A DNA stretch of 64,000 nucleotides from Chitinibacter sp. SCUT-21 (GTDB lineage: Bacteria; Pseudomonadota; Gammaproteobacteria; Burkholderiales; Chitinibacteraceae), in assembly GCA_041874755.1 (NCBI GenBank), contig CP102611.1, positions 2,232,001 through 2,296,000 of the forward strand, given 5' to 3'. A program made the translations under genes and the position numbers. Positions 16,423 through 25,323 of this stretch are shown here, piece by piece (within the stretch, counting starts at the first letter, position 1; each line of letters starts with the position of its first letter). The notes beneath the pieces were generated by a model. It had not been told where the DNA came from. It saw nothing but the letters and a program-made list of their open reading frames with translations, and did not search any database.

Positions 16423-17355
16423 ATGGCAACAGCGTTTTATTCAATTGGTGAAGCTGGGCAGGCCTGGACAGCGGCAGACAAAGCGCTGTGGTTAAGTCGG
16501 CAACGCATTCAACGTAGTTATCAAGACGAAGTAGTAGCGCGCTTGCAAGCGGCTTTGCCTGATTCGGCTGTGTTGCTGCAATACGGGCAGCTCGATTATC
16601 AGCGTTTGGGTTTGCCGGTTTACCCCTTGTTTGCAGTGCGCAGCAAAACGTGGCGGGCTGATATGCCGACTGTTTTGGTCACTGGCGGCGTGCATGGCTA
16701 TGAAACCAGCGGCGTGCAGGGCGCACTGCAGTTTATTGCCGAGCAGTTTGATCGCTATAACGCACAGGTCAATCTACTGGTGTTGCCGTGCATTAGCCCG
16801 TGGGGCTATGAAACGATTAATCGCTGGAATCCTGATGCGATTGACCCCAACCGCTCCTTTGTTCCCCATAGCCCCGCACAAGAGGCGGCTGCGGTGATGG
16901 CCTTGGTGCATGATTTGGCGCACGATGCGCTGCTGCACGTCGATTTACACGAAACCACCGATTCTGATAACAGCGAATTTTGCCCCGCCAAAGCGGCGCG
17001 CGATGGCGTGGATTACATCGAACACGATGTTCCCGATGGTTTTTATTTGGTCGGCGACAGCGAAAACCCCGCGCCCGAATTTCAGCGCGCGATTATTGCG
17101 GCAGTTCAGCAAGTCACGCACATTGCTTTGCCGGATGAAGAGGGCTGCATCATTGGTGAGCCCTTGCAGCAATTTGGCGTGATCAATTACGCGAAAAAAG
17201 CCTTAGGTTTGTGCGGCGGCATGACCGAGGCTCGCTTTGTGACAACCACCGAAGTTTACCCCAATAGCCCCACCGCCAGCCCTGCGCAATGCAATCTGGC
17301 TCAAGTGACAACGATTTGCACGGCGATTGATTTTGTACTGCAGCAAGCCAACTAG
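16423..17355 (+). CDS. M14 family zinc carboxypeptidase / deacylase-like protein
   Basis: I start it at ATG 16423, preceded by AAGGAGCTGGAAG; the earlier in-frame ATG at 16375 has no ribosome site. It has 310 residues. Zinc-site motifs of the M14 superfamily are visible: GGVHGYETSG (His and Glu ligands) near 86-95, and LLHVDLHETTDSD with the third His mid-protein. The substrate-binding NRWNPDAIDPNRSF, where NPDG-type carboxypeptidases have their Asn-Arg pair, also fits. There is no signal peptide, so it acts in the cytoplasm. It could be a peptidase or an acyl-amino-acid hydrolase. A second, only distantly similar member is at 55824-56822. Confidence 0.75.
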   Translation: MATAFYSIGEAGQAWTAADKALWLSRQRIQRSYQDEVVARLQAALPDSAVLLQYGQLDYQRLGLPVYPLFAVRSKTWRADMPTVLVTGGVHGYETSGVQGALQFIAEQFDRYNAQVNLLVLPCISPWGYETINRWNPDAIDPNRSFVPHSPAQEAAAVMALVHDLAHDALLHVDLHETTDSDNSEFCPAKAARDGVDYIEHDVPDGFYLVGDSENPAPEFQRAIIAAVQQVTHIALPDEEGCIIGEPLQQFGVINYAKKALGLCGGMTEARFVTTTEVYPNSPTASPAQCNLAQVTTICTAIDFVLQQAN

Positions 17356-17520
17356 TTTGCGTTTGCGCAAACAAATGATGTTTGTACATTTGGTTACATT
17401 GCGTGGACTTAGATTTTTGCGCCATTTTCAACCCACAACAGATCATATCCTGATCTTGTCGCTACAAAATGGGTCAAATTTGCACTGAGCGCGGACTAAA
17501 TTCAGTCAGATTTGACTCAA

Positions 17521-17548
17521 AACACGGCTAATTGCCGTGTTTTTTTTT
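17521..17548 (+). terminator. intrinsic terminator in the M14-pgtP gap
   Basis: AACACGGC, loop TAATT, GCCGTGTT, then a long T run to 17548. It lies 165 bases after the M14 stop. The stretch between also contains the short palindrome TTTGCGCAAA near 17366. I see no gene in 17356-17698. Confidence 0.8.
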
Positions 17549-17632
17549 GCCGATACGATGGCCTCATTCACTCATTCAGAGCCCCGCCCAATGCGCTGCA
17601 ACCGATCGAGTGAAACCGATTAGGTCGACTTG

Positions 17633-17655
17633 ATCGCGGTATTTATCGCCGCGAT
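17633..17655 (+). promoter_or_regulatory. hairpin in the leader of pgtP
   Basis: ATCGCGG (17633-17639), 9 bases, CCGCGAT (17649-17655) lies 44 bases before the pgtP start. As an inverted repeat it may be the binding site for the PgtA-like regulator, or an RNA structure. No sigma54 promoter (GG-N10-GC type) is evident nearby. Confidence 0.35.
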
Positions 17656-17698
17656 ACACACGACCGATCGCTGACAGACATCTATCGGAGTACCTATT

Positions 17699-19054
17699 AT
17701 GTTTAGCTTTTTCAAAACAGGGCCAGACCTTCCTCGGCGCGCAGGGACGCCCGATGAAATTCGTTCGACCTACGTCAAAATGCAGTGGCAAGTCTTTCTG
17801 GGCTTGATTTTTGGTTATGCGATGTTCTACGTCGTTCGTTTGGCATTGGGCGTCGTTAAGAAGCCAATGCTGGATGCGGGTATCGTCAGTCTCGAAGAGC
17901 TCGGTATGATGGGCTCGGCGTTCTTCTTTACCTATGCGATTGGTAAATTCTCCAATGGCTTCTTGTCTGACTACGCCAACATCAAACGCTTTATGTCAGT
18001 GGCGTTGGCGCTGTCAGGTATCGTGTCTATTTTCATGGGCATGAACACATCGGCCTTGTTCTTCACGATCCTGTGGGCCGCCAATGGTTGGTTCCAATCG
18101 ATTGGTTCTGCGCCATCATGTGTATCGCTGTACCAATGGTTCTCACCAACGCAACGTGGTTCACGTTACTCAATCTGGGGTAGCTCACGTAGTTTGGGTG
18201 AAGCGATCACGTGGATTCTGACTGCGACTTTGGTGAGCTACTTGGGTTGGAAAGCAGGCTTTATCGGTGCAGGTATTGCTGCGATCGCCGGTGCTGCTGC
18301 CATGTACCTGATGCTGAAAGACCGCCCACAAACTTACGGTTTGCCAAGCCCAGCTGAAGCTTTTGGTGAAGAGCCAGAAATCAAGAAAGGCAGCACGCCT
18401 GCAGAAACTCGTCGCGCCCAGTTGTTCATCTTGACGCAAAAAACGGTATGGTTGATCGCTGCAGCGTGTGCCTTGATGTACGTATCTCGCTACGCAATGT
18501 CTTCTTGGGCGGTATTGTTCTTGCAAGAAGAAAAAGGCTACAGCCTGATCGACGCAGGTTTCGCGATGTCGACGTACCCAATCGCTGGGATGGTGGGGGC
18601 GATCGCCTCAGGTCTGATCTCTGACAAGATCTTCCGCGGTAACCGTCACATCCCAACTTTGATCTACGGTTTGGTCAATATCGCTGGTATGGTGTTGATG
18701 TTCTGGGGGCCAAACAACCGCGTAGTTGATGCTGTGGCGCTGGGTATGATTGGCTTCGCAATCGGTGGTTTGGTGGTGTTCTTGGCGGGTTTAACTGCTT
18801 GTGACCTGATGCCAAAAAATGCAGTGGGTGCAGTGAAAGGCTTCATCGGTTTGTGCTCTTACCTGGCTACATCAATCCAAGAATATGTTTCATCCGTGTT
18901 GATTACGGTGAACGAAGTGGATGGCGTTAAGCACTACGATTTCGGTAATGCGCATATCTTCTGGTTGAGCGCTTCAGTCTTATCATTGCTCCTGGCCTTG
19001 ACCGTATGGAATGCGAAGAAAGTGGTTTCGATTGACGATGTGAAAAAGAACTAA
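17699..19054 (+). CDS. pgtP: organophosphate:phosphate antiporter, PgtP-like phosphoglycerate transporter
   Basis: A 451-residue major facilitator protein with about twelve membrane segments, of the GlpT/UhpT/PgtP family. It begins with a cytoplasmic segment, and the first helix contains FGYAMFYVVRLALG with the Arg expected in the substrate pocket. Later come FSNGFLSDYANIKRFM and QRGSRYSIWGSSRSLGEA. Family members exchange phosphorylated organic acids or sugars for inorganic phosphate. The PgtP call rests on the neighbouring pgtA-pgtB-pgtC-like genes, which are specific to phosphoglycerate uptake in Salmonella. It is convergent with them and separated by a 16-bp-stem terminator. The ribosome site GGAG is 8 bases before the ATG. 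Confidence 0.8.
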   Translation: MFSFFKTGPDLPRRAGTPDEIRSTYVKMQWQVFLGLIFGYAMFYVVRLALGVVKKPMLDAGIVSLEELGMMGSAFFFTYAIGKFSNGFLSDYANIKRFMSVALALSGIVSIFMGMNTSALFFTILWAANGWFQSIGSAPSCVSLYQWFSPTQRGSRYSIWGSSRSLGEAITWILTATLVSYLGWKAGFIGAGIAAIAGAAAMYLMLKDRPQTYGLPSPAEAFGEEPEIKKGSTPAETRRAQLFILTQKTVWLIAAACALMYVSRYAMSSWAVLFLQEEKGYSLIDAGFAMSTYPIAGMVGAIASGLISDKIFRGNRHIPTLIYGLVNIAGMVLMFWGPNNRVVDAVALGMIGFAIGGLVVFLAGLTACDLMPKNAVGAVKGFIGLCSYLATSIQEYVSSVLITVNEVDGVKHYDFGNAHIFWLSASVLSLLLALTVWNAKKVVSIDDVKKN

Positions 19055-19090
19055 CTCATCAAAGTCGATTCGAAATAGCGAATTGCACGC

Positions 19091-19126
19091 ACAAGCAAAA
19101 AGCCCCTGATGGGGCTTTTTGCTTGT
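19091..19126. terminator. bidirectional terminator between pgtP and pgtA
   Basis: ACAAGCAAAAAGCCCC and its perfect inverse complement form a 16-bp stem with loop TGAT. It serves the convergent genes. Confidence 0.9.
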
Positions 19127-19127
19127 T

Positions 19128-19176
19128 GGGTATATTGTTGTAGGTATTGATCGGTATGCTATTTGTCAATATACCC
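19128..19176. repeat. 49-bp inverted-repeat unit with GGGTATATTG ends
   Basis: GGGTATATTG (19128-19137) and CAATATACCC (19167-19176) are perfect 10-bp terminal inverted repeats around 29 bases. The unit lies between the terminator and the pgtA stop codon. Another 49-bp unit with GGGTATA ends is at 61005-61053. Confidence 0.55.
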
Positions 19177-19179
19177 TTA

Positions 19180-20469
19180 TTATGGCTTGTATTCTTTCTT
19201 GTCCAAATCGTGTTTTTTCATTCGCAAATAGAGCTTTTTGCGCGGAATATGCAAGTAATCGGCGGCCTCATTGATTTTGCCTTGGAACAGGCTGAGCGCC
19301 TCTTCAATCAAGTTTTTCTCAAACTCGTCAATTTGCTCGTCTAATGAGTTTTGCTCGGCATTGATGGGAATCGCTCGATTTAAACTGTCGATCCGTGCCA
19401 GCCCAATCGCGTACATATCGGCCACATTGCGTAATTCGCGCAAATTGCCGCTCCATTCGCCTTGCTGCAATTTTTCAACAAAGGCCTTTTTAATCTCGAT
19501 CCGTGGTTTCTTCATGCGGCGGCAAGATTGCTGAACGAAATAGCGAAACAGCTGCGGAATATCTTCGCGGCGCTGCCGCAGCGGTGGAATATGAACGGTT
19601 GCAGTTGAGAGTGCGTAGTATAAATCTGGCCTTAAGCGCCCCTCGCTTACTGCTTGCTTTGGATCTGATGTGCTGATTGTTAAAGTGCGTACTTTGCGAC
19701 CATTCACCGAATATGGATCGCTTTCTAGCAAGCAATTACAGAGCAAAGTTTGCAAGCGCTGCGGCAGGCGCTCAGGGTTGCTGATTAATAGTGTTCCGCC
19801 TTGCGCGGCGCTCCAATATTGTTCGCGCCAGATTGCACTTTGATCGCTGTGTGGCACGTCATTCACCAGCTCGGCGTCGAGCCAAACTAAAGGACCGTCT
19901 TTGCTGCGCCCCAATCGATGCAATTGTTCGGCGACAGTGCGACGCCCTGTACCAGCTTCACCGACGATAAAAATCGATAAGTCGGAATTGACCAAATGCA
20001 TCAATTTTTCCCGCGCTTGTGTCATTGCCACGCTATTGCCAAGCAAACGCTCGCTCAATTCATGCTTTAAATAATTGCGATTTTCGATAATTTCTTGGCG
20101 CAAACTCAAGGCGCGATGAATGCATTCGATCAAGACATCCGGGGCTACGGGTTTTTCGAGAAACTCAAAAGCGCCGGCGCGAACGGCGCGAATCGCCATT
20201 GGAATATCACCGTGGCCGGTGATTAAAATGACCGGCAATTGTTCGTCTTTATGGCGCAAGGCTTCGAGTAGCTGCTCGCCGTCCATGCCTGGCATGCAAA
20301 TATCGCTGACGATGACACCGGGCCAGTCGTTCAGCGCCAGCTCAAGAACGGGCGCGGCACTGCTCAAGGTGTAGCACGGCAAACGGCTGTGATTGAGAAT
20401 TTTTTGCGCAGATTCTCGTACATCGGCGTCATCATCAATCAGTAATACTTGTGCGTGCTCAAGCTGCAT
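19180..20469 (-). CDS. pgtA: PgtA-like response regulator (NtrC family, degenerate sigma54 domain)
   Basis: A 429-residue protein starting at ATG 20469; it overlaps the sensor gene by 11 bases. The receiver domain is intact: Asp triplet at 12-14, phospho-acceptor Asp56 in VSDICMPGMDG, and a Lys in LEKPV. The central AAA domain is degenerate. Walker A reads GEAGTGRRT (Arg in place of the Lys), the GAFTGA loop is missing, and Walker B lacks its acidic pair (TLLISNPE). A Fis-type helix-turn-helix ends the protein with IPRKKLYLRMKK, close to the Salmonella PgtA tail as I recall it. It is likely to regulate pgtP without using sigma54 ATPase activity. Confidence 0.8.
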   Translation of the reverse strand: MQLEHAQVLLIDDDADVRESAQKILNHSRLPCYTLSSAAPVLELALNDWPGVIVSDICMPGMDGEQLLEALRHKDEQLPVILITGHGDIPMAIRAVRAGAFEFLEKPVAPDVLIECIHRALSLRQEIIENRNYLKHELSERLLGNSVAMTQAREKLMHLVNSDLSIFIVGEAGTGRRTVAEQLHRLGRSKDGPLVWLDAELVNDVPHSDQSAIWREQYWSAAQGGTLLISNPERLPQRLQTLLCNCLLESDPYSVNGRKVRTLTISTSDPKQAVSEGRLRPDLYYALSTATVHIPPLRQRREDIPQLFRYFVQQSCRRMKKPRIEIKKAFVEKLQQGEWSGNLRELRNVADMYAIGLARIDSLNRAIPINAEQNSLDEQIDEFEKNLIEEALSLFQGKINEAADYLHIPRKKLYLRMKKHDLDKKEYKP

Positions 20470-22786
20470 CAGTAGCACTCGCTTCCATCGAAAGAATAAA
20501 AATTGCCCCGCCATCCAGTTGGCTCGCCATCCGAATATGGGCGTGGCATTCGCTGGCTAAGGATTGGCAAATGCTCAGGCCCAGCCCGAGCCCATCGGGT
20601 TTGGTGGTATAAAACGCTTGAAAAATATCGCCAACCGTTTCAGGTGAAAGGCCCGCGCCATTATCCATGATCATTAATTCTATATCTTGATCCAGACGAA
20701 TTAAGGCCAATTCCAGCTGCGGCGACGGACAATCGCTCAGCGCATCTAAGGCATTGCTGACCAAATTTAAGCAAATTTGTTCTAAACGAATGACTTCACC
20801 CATAACCCAAGCATTTTGGATGCTAGGTAAAATCAGCGTGATGTGCTGTTTACGGATTCGGCTTTGCAGTAATTCAACGATATCATTAATGACATGCATG
20901 ATATCGATGGGGTATAGCGCTGGAGATGCTGGTGCAGTGCGCCCTAGCGTGCGATACGATCGAATCAGCCGCGCCATGCGATCCAATACTTTCTCGCTTT
21001 GTGCCAGCGTCGATACTAAATCAGTGGCGTGTACATCTTCGGCGGATTTTTTAGCCAAATACATATAATTGGTCATCGCAGCTAACGGCTGATTCAATTC
21101 ATGCGCCAAACTGGTTGTGGTTTGGCCCAGTACCGCAAATTTCGTGGCCTGAATCAAGCTGTCCTGCGCGCGTTTTCGGTCATCAATTTCTGCGCGCAGC
21201 GCCGCATTGCTTTCGTCAAGTGCGGCGGTTTTTTCTGCGACCATTTTGCCAAGCCACACGGCCGAGCGCATTTGGGCTGAGACATCGAACAACGTAACCA
21301 TCAAACATTCGGTGTCTTTTTGCTGGAAAGTACGCGCTAAAAGGCGAACATAATTTTCATCGGCGATGGGGCCAAACGGCAAGGTAATATCGATGGCCTT
21401 ATCTTGATCTAGTTGCGATAGATCGGGGCGAGATTCGGCAGGCCATAACTCGTTCAGTTCGTCGCCTACTTGCAAAGTCGGGCAGAAGCGTCGTGCGGCC
21501 TGATTAATTGAGATAATACGTCCAGCCAGATCGCAGATCAGTAAGGCCGCGTCGGTATGTTCGATTAAGGCTAGTGCATTGGTTCGCTCCAATTCGGTCA
21601 TATGCTGCGCGAGATGCTGTACCTGCCGCCCCAATTGAGCGATTTCATCATGGCCTTCAGGCGTTTGCGGCAAGTGGTAATTGCCCTGTGCAATTGCGGC
21701 CATATTTTGGCCAAGCAAGGCCAAACGTCGGATCACGCGTTGACCGATCAGGCCAAACAAAATCCAGAGCATTAAACCCATGGCGGCCGTTGATGCCAGC
21801 GCCACGGACCAGCGCCCGCGTTCGCTGGTTTGTAGCGATTGTTGTAGCTGTTGCTGGGCATTGTCGCGGGCCAAGCGACTGAGTTTGGCCGCCTGTTGAT
21901 TTTGACGTATCAATTGCTGCTCAAGCTCGGCGAGTTGCTCGCGCATTTGCTCGGTGCTGCGGTTAAATTGCGTCAATTTTTGGCTTAATTCGCCATCGAC
22001 TGCCGCAATTTTAGCCAGCGAGCCAAATAACTCGTGCAAACTCCCTGATTGCGCCACAGGCAGTTGTTCGGCCAAGACCAATAATTTTTGCGCATCATCT
22101 TGTATTTGCTTAAATATGGCTTGGGATTTGGTTTTCTGGCTAGGCACCGACAGTGCCAGCATCGCGCGAGCCAAATCGTGTTCACCATTGCGCAATTGCT
22201 CCAATATTTGCAGGTAATGCAGTGCGCTGGCGAGTCGCGCTGAGCCCGGTGGATTGAGGCGGAGATGATATTCTTCGGTTAGTAATCGCAACTCATTTTC
22301 TAAATCGTCGTGCAGCCATTCAATGCGCATTTTGAGCATGCGTAAATGGCTTAAATCGGCTTGGTGTTGTTGTGCAATGTGGGCTAAAGCTTCGGCTGCG
22401 GCTCGCGAAATTTGGATCTGTTCGTTCAGTTGTGGTGCGCCATCGGGCTGACGGGCGATCAGTAGTTGTGCGGCTTTAGCCATCCGCCGCAACGATTGTT
22501 CGATCAAATTTTGCTGTTTGGCAATCGAGACCAAATCATCGGCTTCAACGAGCTGCTGCGCTTGAATTTGCAAACGGTTGGCTTCTTGCTCAAGTTGCGT
22601 ACTTTCAAGAATGGTTGGAATGCTTTCGGTCACGACAGTTTGCATGTCTGAACCTTGCTGATACGTGGCAATAATACTAATGGCCCCGGTGAACAACACC
22701 AAAAAGAGCAGACTTGCACTAGCGAGCAGCAGCTTTTGCCCTAGATGTCCGCGAAAATGTTTGAACCATGCACCGCTGTTAATCAT
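20459..22786 (-). CDS. pgtB: PgtB-like membrane sensor histidine kinase
   Basis: A 775-residue protein. The N-terminal membrane helix lies at about 15-36. A large, Gln/Leu-rich helical periplasmic region with coiled-coil character extends to about 320. A second helix near 330-350 leads to HAMP (RRLALLGQNMAAIAQGNY) and a PAS-like segment. The HisKA phospho-site is His562 in LAHELNQPL, and HATPase_c has N-box Asn678 (NLVSNALDAL), DNGAGLSPE and GLGLGLSI. All catalytic motifs are present. It overlaps pgtC by 8 bases and pgtA by 11, so the three are one tightly coupled operon. In Salmonella, PgtB and PgtC together sense external phosphoglycerate. Confidence 0.85.
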   Translation of the reverse strand: MINSGAWFKHFRGHLGQKLLLASASLLFLVLFTGAISIIATYQQGSDMQTVVTESIPTILESTQLEQEANRLQIQAQQLVEADDLVSIAKQQNLIEQSLRRMAKAAQLLIARQPDGAPQLNEQIQISRAAAEALAHIAQQHQADLSHLRMLKMRIEWLHDDLENELRLLTEEYHLRLNPPGSARLASALHYLQILEQLRNGEHDLARAMLALSVPSQKTKSQAIFKQIQDDAQKLLVLAEQLPVAQSGSLHELFGSLAKIAAVDGELSQKLTQFNRSTEQMREQLAELEQQLIRQNQQAAKLSRLARDNAQQQLQQSLQTSERGRWSVALASTAAMGLMLWILFGLIGQRVIRRLALLGQNMAAIAQGNYHLPQTPEGHDEIAQLGRQVQHLAQHMTELERTNALALIEHTDAALLICDLAGRIISINQAARRFCPTLQVGDELNELWPAESRPDLSQLDQDKAIDITLPFGPIADENYVRLLARTFQQKDTECLMVTLFDVSAQMRSAVWLGKMVAEKTAALDESNAALRAEIDDRKRAQDSLIQATKFAVLGQTTTSLAHELNQPLAAMTNYMYLAKKSAEDVHATDLVSTLAQSEKVLDRMARLIRSYRTLGRTAPASPALYPIDIMHVINDIVELLQSRIRKQHITLILPSIQNAWVMGEVIRLEQICLNLVSNALDALSDCPSPQLELALIRLDQDIELMIMDNGAGLSPETVGDIFQAFYTTKPDGLGLGLSICQSLASECHAHIRMASQLDGGAIFILSMEASATDAA

Positions 22787-24053
22787 GGGAACTATTGACC
22801 AAAACGTGGCGCGCTAATTTGCCAGCTTGCGCTAATTGGGCTCGCCATACCTGTTGCCAGCGGCTGATTTCGTCCTTCGGTTGCCCCGCGCGAAATAGCG
22901 CTAAATAGCGCTCGTCGTTGGCTTGCGCAGCGGTGACTGGGGGAGTGCTGGCCAATTGCCGCGCTGTGATTAAATCTTGTTTTTGCGCTGTACTTAGATT
23001 TGGGCTTGCTTCGGCCTTTTGAATTAAGCCTTGAGTGTCGCGTAATAATTCAAAATTCAGCGTAATGAGTTGATCATAAAGCTGTTTGAGCAATTGCCCT
23101 CTTGCCAAGATTTGTTCGGTATTGATTAATTTTTGTTGCTGAAATAAGCGGCAAAGATGACCGTTTTGCTCAAGGCTGCCCTTGAGTGGTAGTTTGAAGT
23201 GTCGATCATTGAGTAAATTTCGCTGCCCTTGCTCTGAAAATAGGTATTGCACGAGTATTTTTGCTTCGCGGCTGTGTTGTCCGCCGCGTAATTGCGCCAC
23301 GTACGACGGCATGACCGCAAAGCTGTTTAAGTACTGAAAACGATAGTTTGAATTGGCCGACATCGTTGGGCGTGCATGGGCATCGATCATGATGCTCACC
23401 ATTGCGTCACCGCTGTGTATTGCCTCACTGACGGCAAAGCTACGTGATGCAATCAAGCTAAATTGACCGCCCAGTTGCAAAATCGTACGCCAGCCGTGAT
23501 CCCAGCCCTCGTCTTGCAGAATTTTCTCCAGCATCATATGTGTGCTGCTGGAACGAGATGGCGTGCTCATCACCAACTGTCGATGCAAGGTGGGAATGAG
23601 CAAGTCTTGCCATGTTTTCGGCGCCGCAAGCCGCTGGCGGGTGTAAAAAGATTGATTCCATAACAGGCCAAACCCCGCTAAACCATAACTGGCATATTTG
23701 CGTTCCGAATCGCTGAGTAATAATCCTTTTGGTGCGCATGGGCTGCTGACTTGTGTGATCGGTAATGTGCGCAATTGACCATTATTTTTCAGGGCCTGCA
23801 TCAAAAAAGGCGACGACGATAAAACGATATCGGCATTGCGCAAACTGCCTGATTTTACCCCTGATGGAATTAAGTCAACTCGTCGGTTGAGAATGGTGAT
23901 CTTGATCTCGGGGTGAAGTTGGCGAAATTCATCCAATAAACTGCTGCTGGCATCTTCGGAATGAGTTGAAACCACGGTCAGCGCCCAGCTCGAAGGTAGG
24001 GGTAAGCCACAGATCAAGCTGAGTATGATTCGATGGGCTAGCGTGGTCATCAT
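22779..24053 (-). CDS. pgtC: PgtC-like periplasmic binding protein for phosphoglycerate sensing
   Basis: A 424-residue protein with a Sec signal peptide (hydrophobic 8-23, cleavage near SWA). The mature part starts LTVVSTHSEDASSSLLDEF, the opening beta strand of a type 2 periplasmic binding protein. It continues with the iron/sulfate-type fold (ADIVLSSSPFLMQAL, PKTWQDLLIPTLHRQLVMS). It has an unusual C-terminal extension of about 100 residues after the binding fold. It is the first gene of the pgtC-pgtB-pgtA operon. With no ABC permease nearby, a sensory role is much more likely than transport, matching Salmonella PgtC. Confidence 0.78.
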   Translation of the reverse strand: MMTTLAHRIILSLICGLPLPSSWALTVVSTHSEDASSSLLDEFRQLHPEIKITILNRRVDLIPSGVKSGSLRNADIVLSSSPFLMQALKNNGQLRTLPITQVSSPCAPKGLLLSDSERKYASYGLAGFGLLWNQSFYTRQRLAAPKTWQDLLIPTLHRQLVMSTPSRSSSTHMMLEKILQDEGWDHGWRTILQLGGQFSLIASRSFAVSEAIHSGDAMVSIMIDAHARPTMSANSNYRFQYLNSFAVMPSYVAQLRGGQHSREAKILVQYLFSEQGQRNLLNDRHFKLPLKGSLEQNGHLCRLFQQQKLINTEQILARGQLLKQLYDQLITLNFELLRDTQGLIQKAEASPNLSTAQKQDLITARQLASTPPVTAAQANDERYLALFRAGQPKDEISRWQQVWRAQLAQAGKLARHVLVNSSHD

Positions 24054-24338
24054 CAGGGTTTATACCCTCAAATAATACATAACGGATTGGGTAATACTTG
24101 CTGCAATTGCGCGCAAATAACTCAAAGAATTGATGCACGAACGCGTTAATACGGCCGACGGGTGCACGGCGATCATTGATTGTAAATATCTAATACCCAT
24201 CTTGGTATTGCCTTAAACCCTAGCCTTAGTGTGCCTACGAAGGCTATACCTGATGATTTATTTTAGTTGTGTGATCAATTCCGCAATCGAAATCAATTCA
24301 GTCTATAACGTAGCATTCAAATGTGCAGGGGGCCGCCG

Positions 24339-25250
24339 ATGTTTTTTAGCCGGGGCACAAAAGCAGAATTAGCAAAATTGAAGTCCAATGTTGCCGCTCA
24401 GCAAAAATCATTGCTGGCCAGCTTGCTCGCTTCAGCGTGGGTGGTGGAGGCGCGTGACCCGTACACTGGTGGGCATCTGTGGCGGGTTGCGATGCTCTCT
24501 GGCAAGTTGGCGCGGGCTTTGGGCTTGAGCGAGAGTGAAGCGAATCGGATTGCGATGGCGGGGTTTTTGCATGACCTTGGCAAAATTGGCGTTCCCGACG
24601 CCATTTTGCGTAAGCCCGATAAGCTCACTGACGATGAATTTGCTGTGATTAAAACCCACCCGAATATTGGTGCGCGTTTGATTGCATCACATCCGTTTTC
24701 CCCCTTGGTGATGAATGCTGTGCTGGGTCACCACGAAACGCCCAATGGCCGTGGCTATCCGCAAGGTTTGAGCGATGCTCAAATTGCGCTCGACGCTAAA
24801 ATTGTCGGTGTCTGTGATGCCTTTGACGCGATGACCAGCTCGCGCCCGTATCGGCGCGGTATGCCGATTGAAAAAGCCTTGCAGATTATTGCCTCCGAGT
24901 TAGGGCAACAGTTTGATCGCCGTTGTGGTGAAGCCCTGATTGCGCTGCAAGGTACCGGCGAGTTGGAGCACATTGTCGGTCATTCTGATGAGGGGATTCC
25001 ACTGGCGCAATGCCTGATGTGTGGGCCTACTTTGGTGCAAGTGCGCGGCTCGCATGCAGGGGGTCATCTGGCCTGCCCCAACTGTACCGCCGACTATGTG
25101 TGGGAAAGTGATGCCGCTGGGCATTTAGCCGCCAAACCCACAGGCAACAAAGCCAGCGCAGATGCTTTGGCGCCGGTGGCCGATGTGGTGCAAATCGAAG
25201 ATTTAGCCACGCGCTGGGTTAGTGCGCTGGAGGTGCTACAAGCCCCGTAA
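24339..25250 (+). CDS. HD-GYP domain phosphodiesterase with C-terminal zinc-ribbon-like segment
   Basis: The start at ATG 24339 follows AGGGGG; an ATG 18 bases upstream has no ribosome site. The 303-residue protein begins with a short charged helix and goes straight into an HD-GYP domain. It has DPYTGGHLWRVAML, FLHDLGKIGVPD (HD pair), GHHETPNGRGYPQGL and DAFDAMTSSRPYRRGM. HD-GYP enzymes hydrolyse cyclic di-GMP; HHETPNGRGYP keeps the GYP core. There is no receiver or membrane domain. After the catalytic part, CLMCGP and CPNC form a four-cysteine set that looks like a small zinc ribbon, uncommon for this family. It is divergent from pgtC. Confidence 0.85.
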   Translation: MFFSRGTKAELAKLKSNVAAQQKSLLASLLASAWVVEARDPYTGGHLWRVAMLSGKLARALGLSESEANRIAMAGFLHDLGKIGVPDAILRKPDKLTDDEFAVIKTHPNIGARLIASHPFSPLVMNAVLGHHETPNGRGYPQGLSDAQIALDAKIVGVCDAFDAMTSSRPYRRGMPIEKALQIIASELGQQFDRRCGEALIALQGTGELEHIVGHSDEGIPLAQCLMCGPTLVQVRGSHAGGHLACPNCTADYVWESDAAGHLAAKPTGNKASADALAPVADVVQIEDLATRWVSALEVLQAP

Positions 25251-25323
25251 CAAGTCACGGGAAATTTGCTTGTCGCTATTCATTTACGGCACACTGCATG
25301 ATTCACTTTCATGCTAGTTCGCC

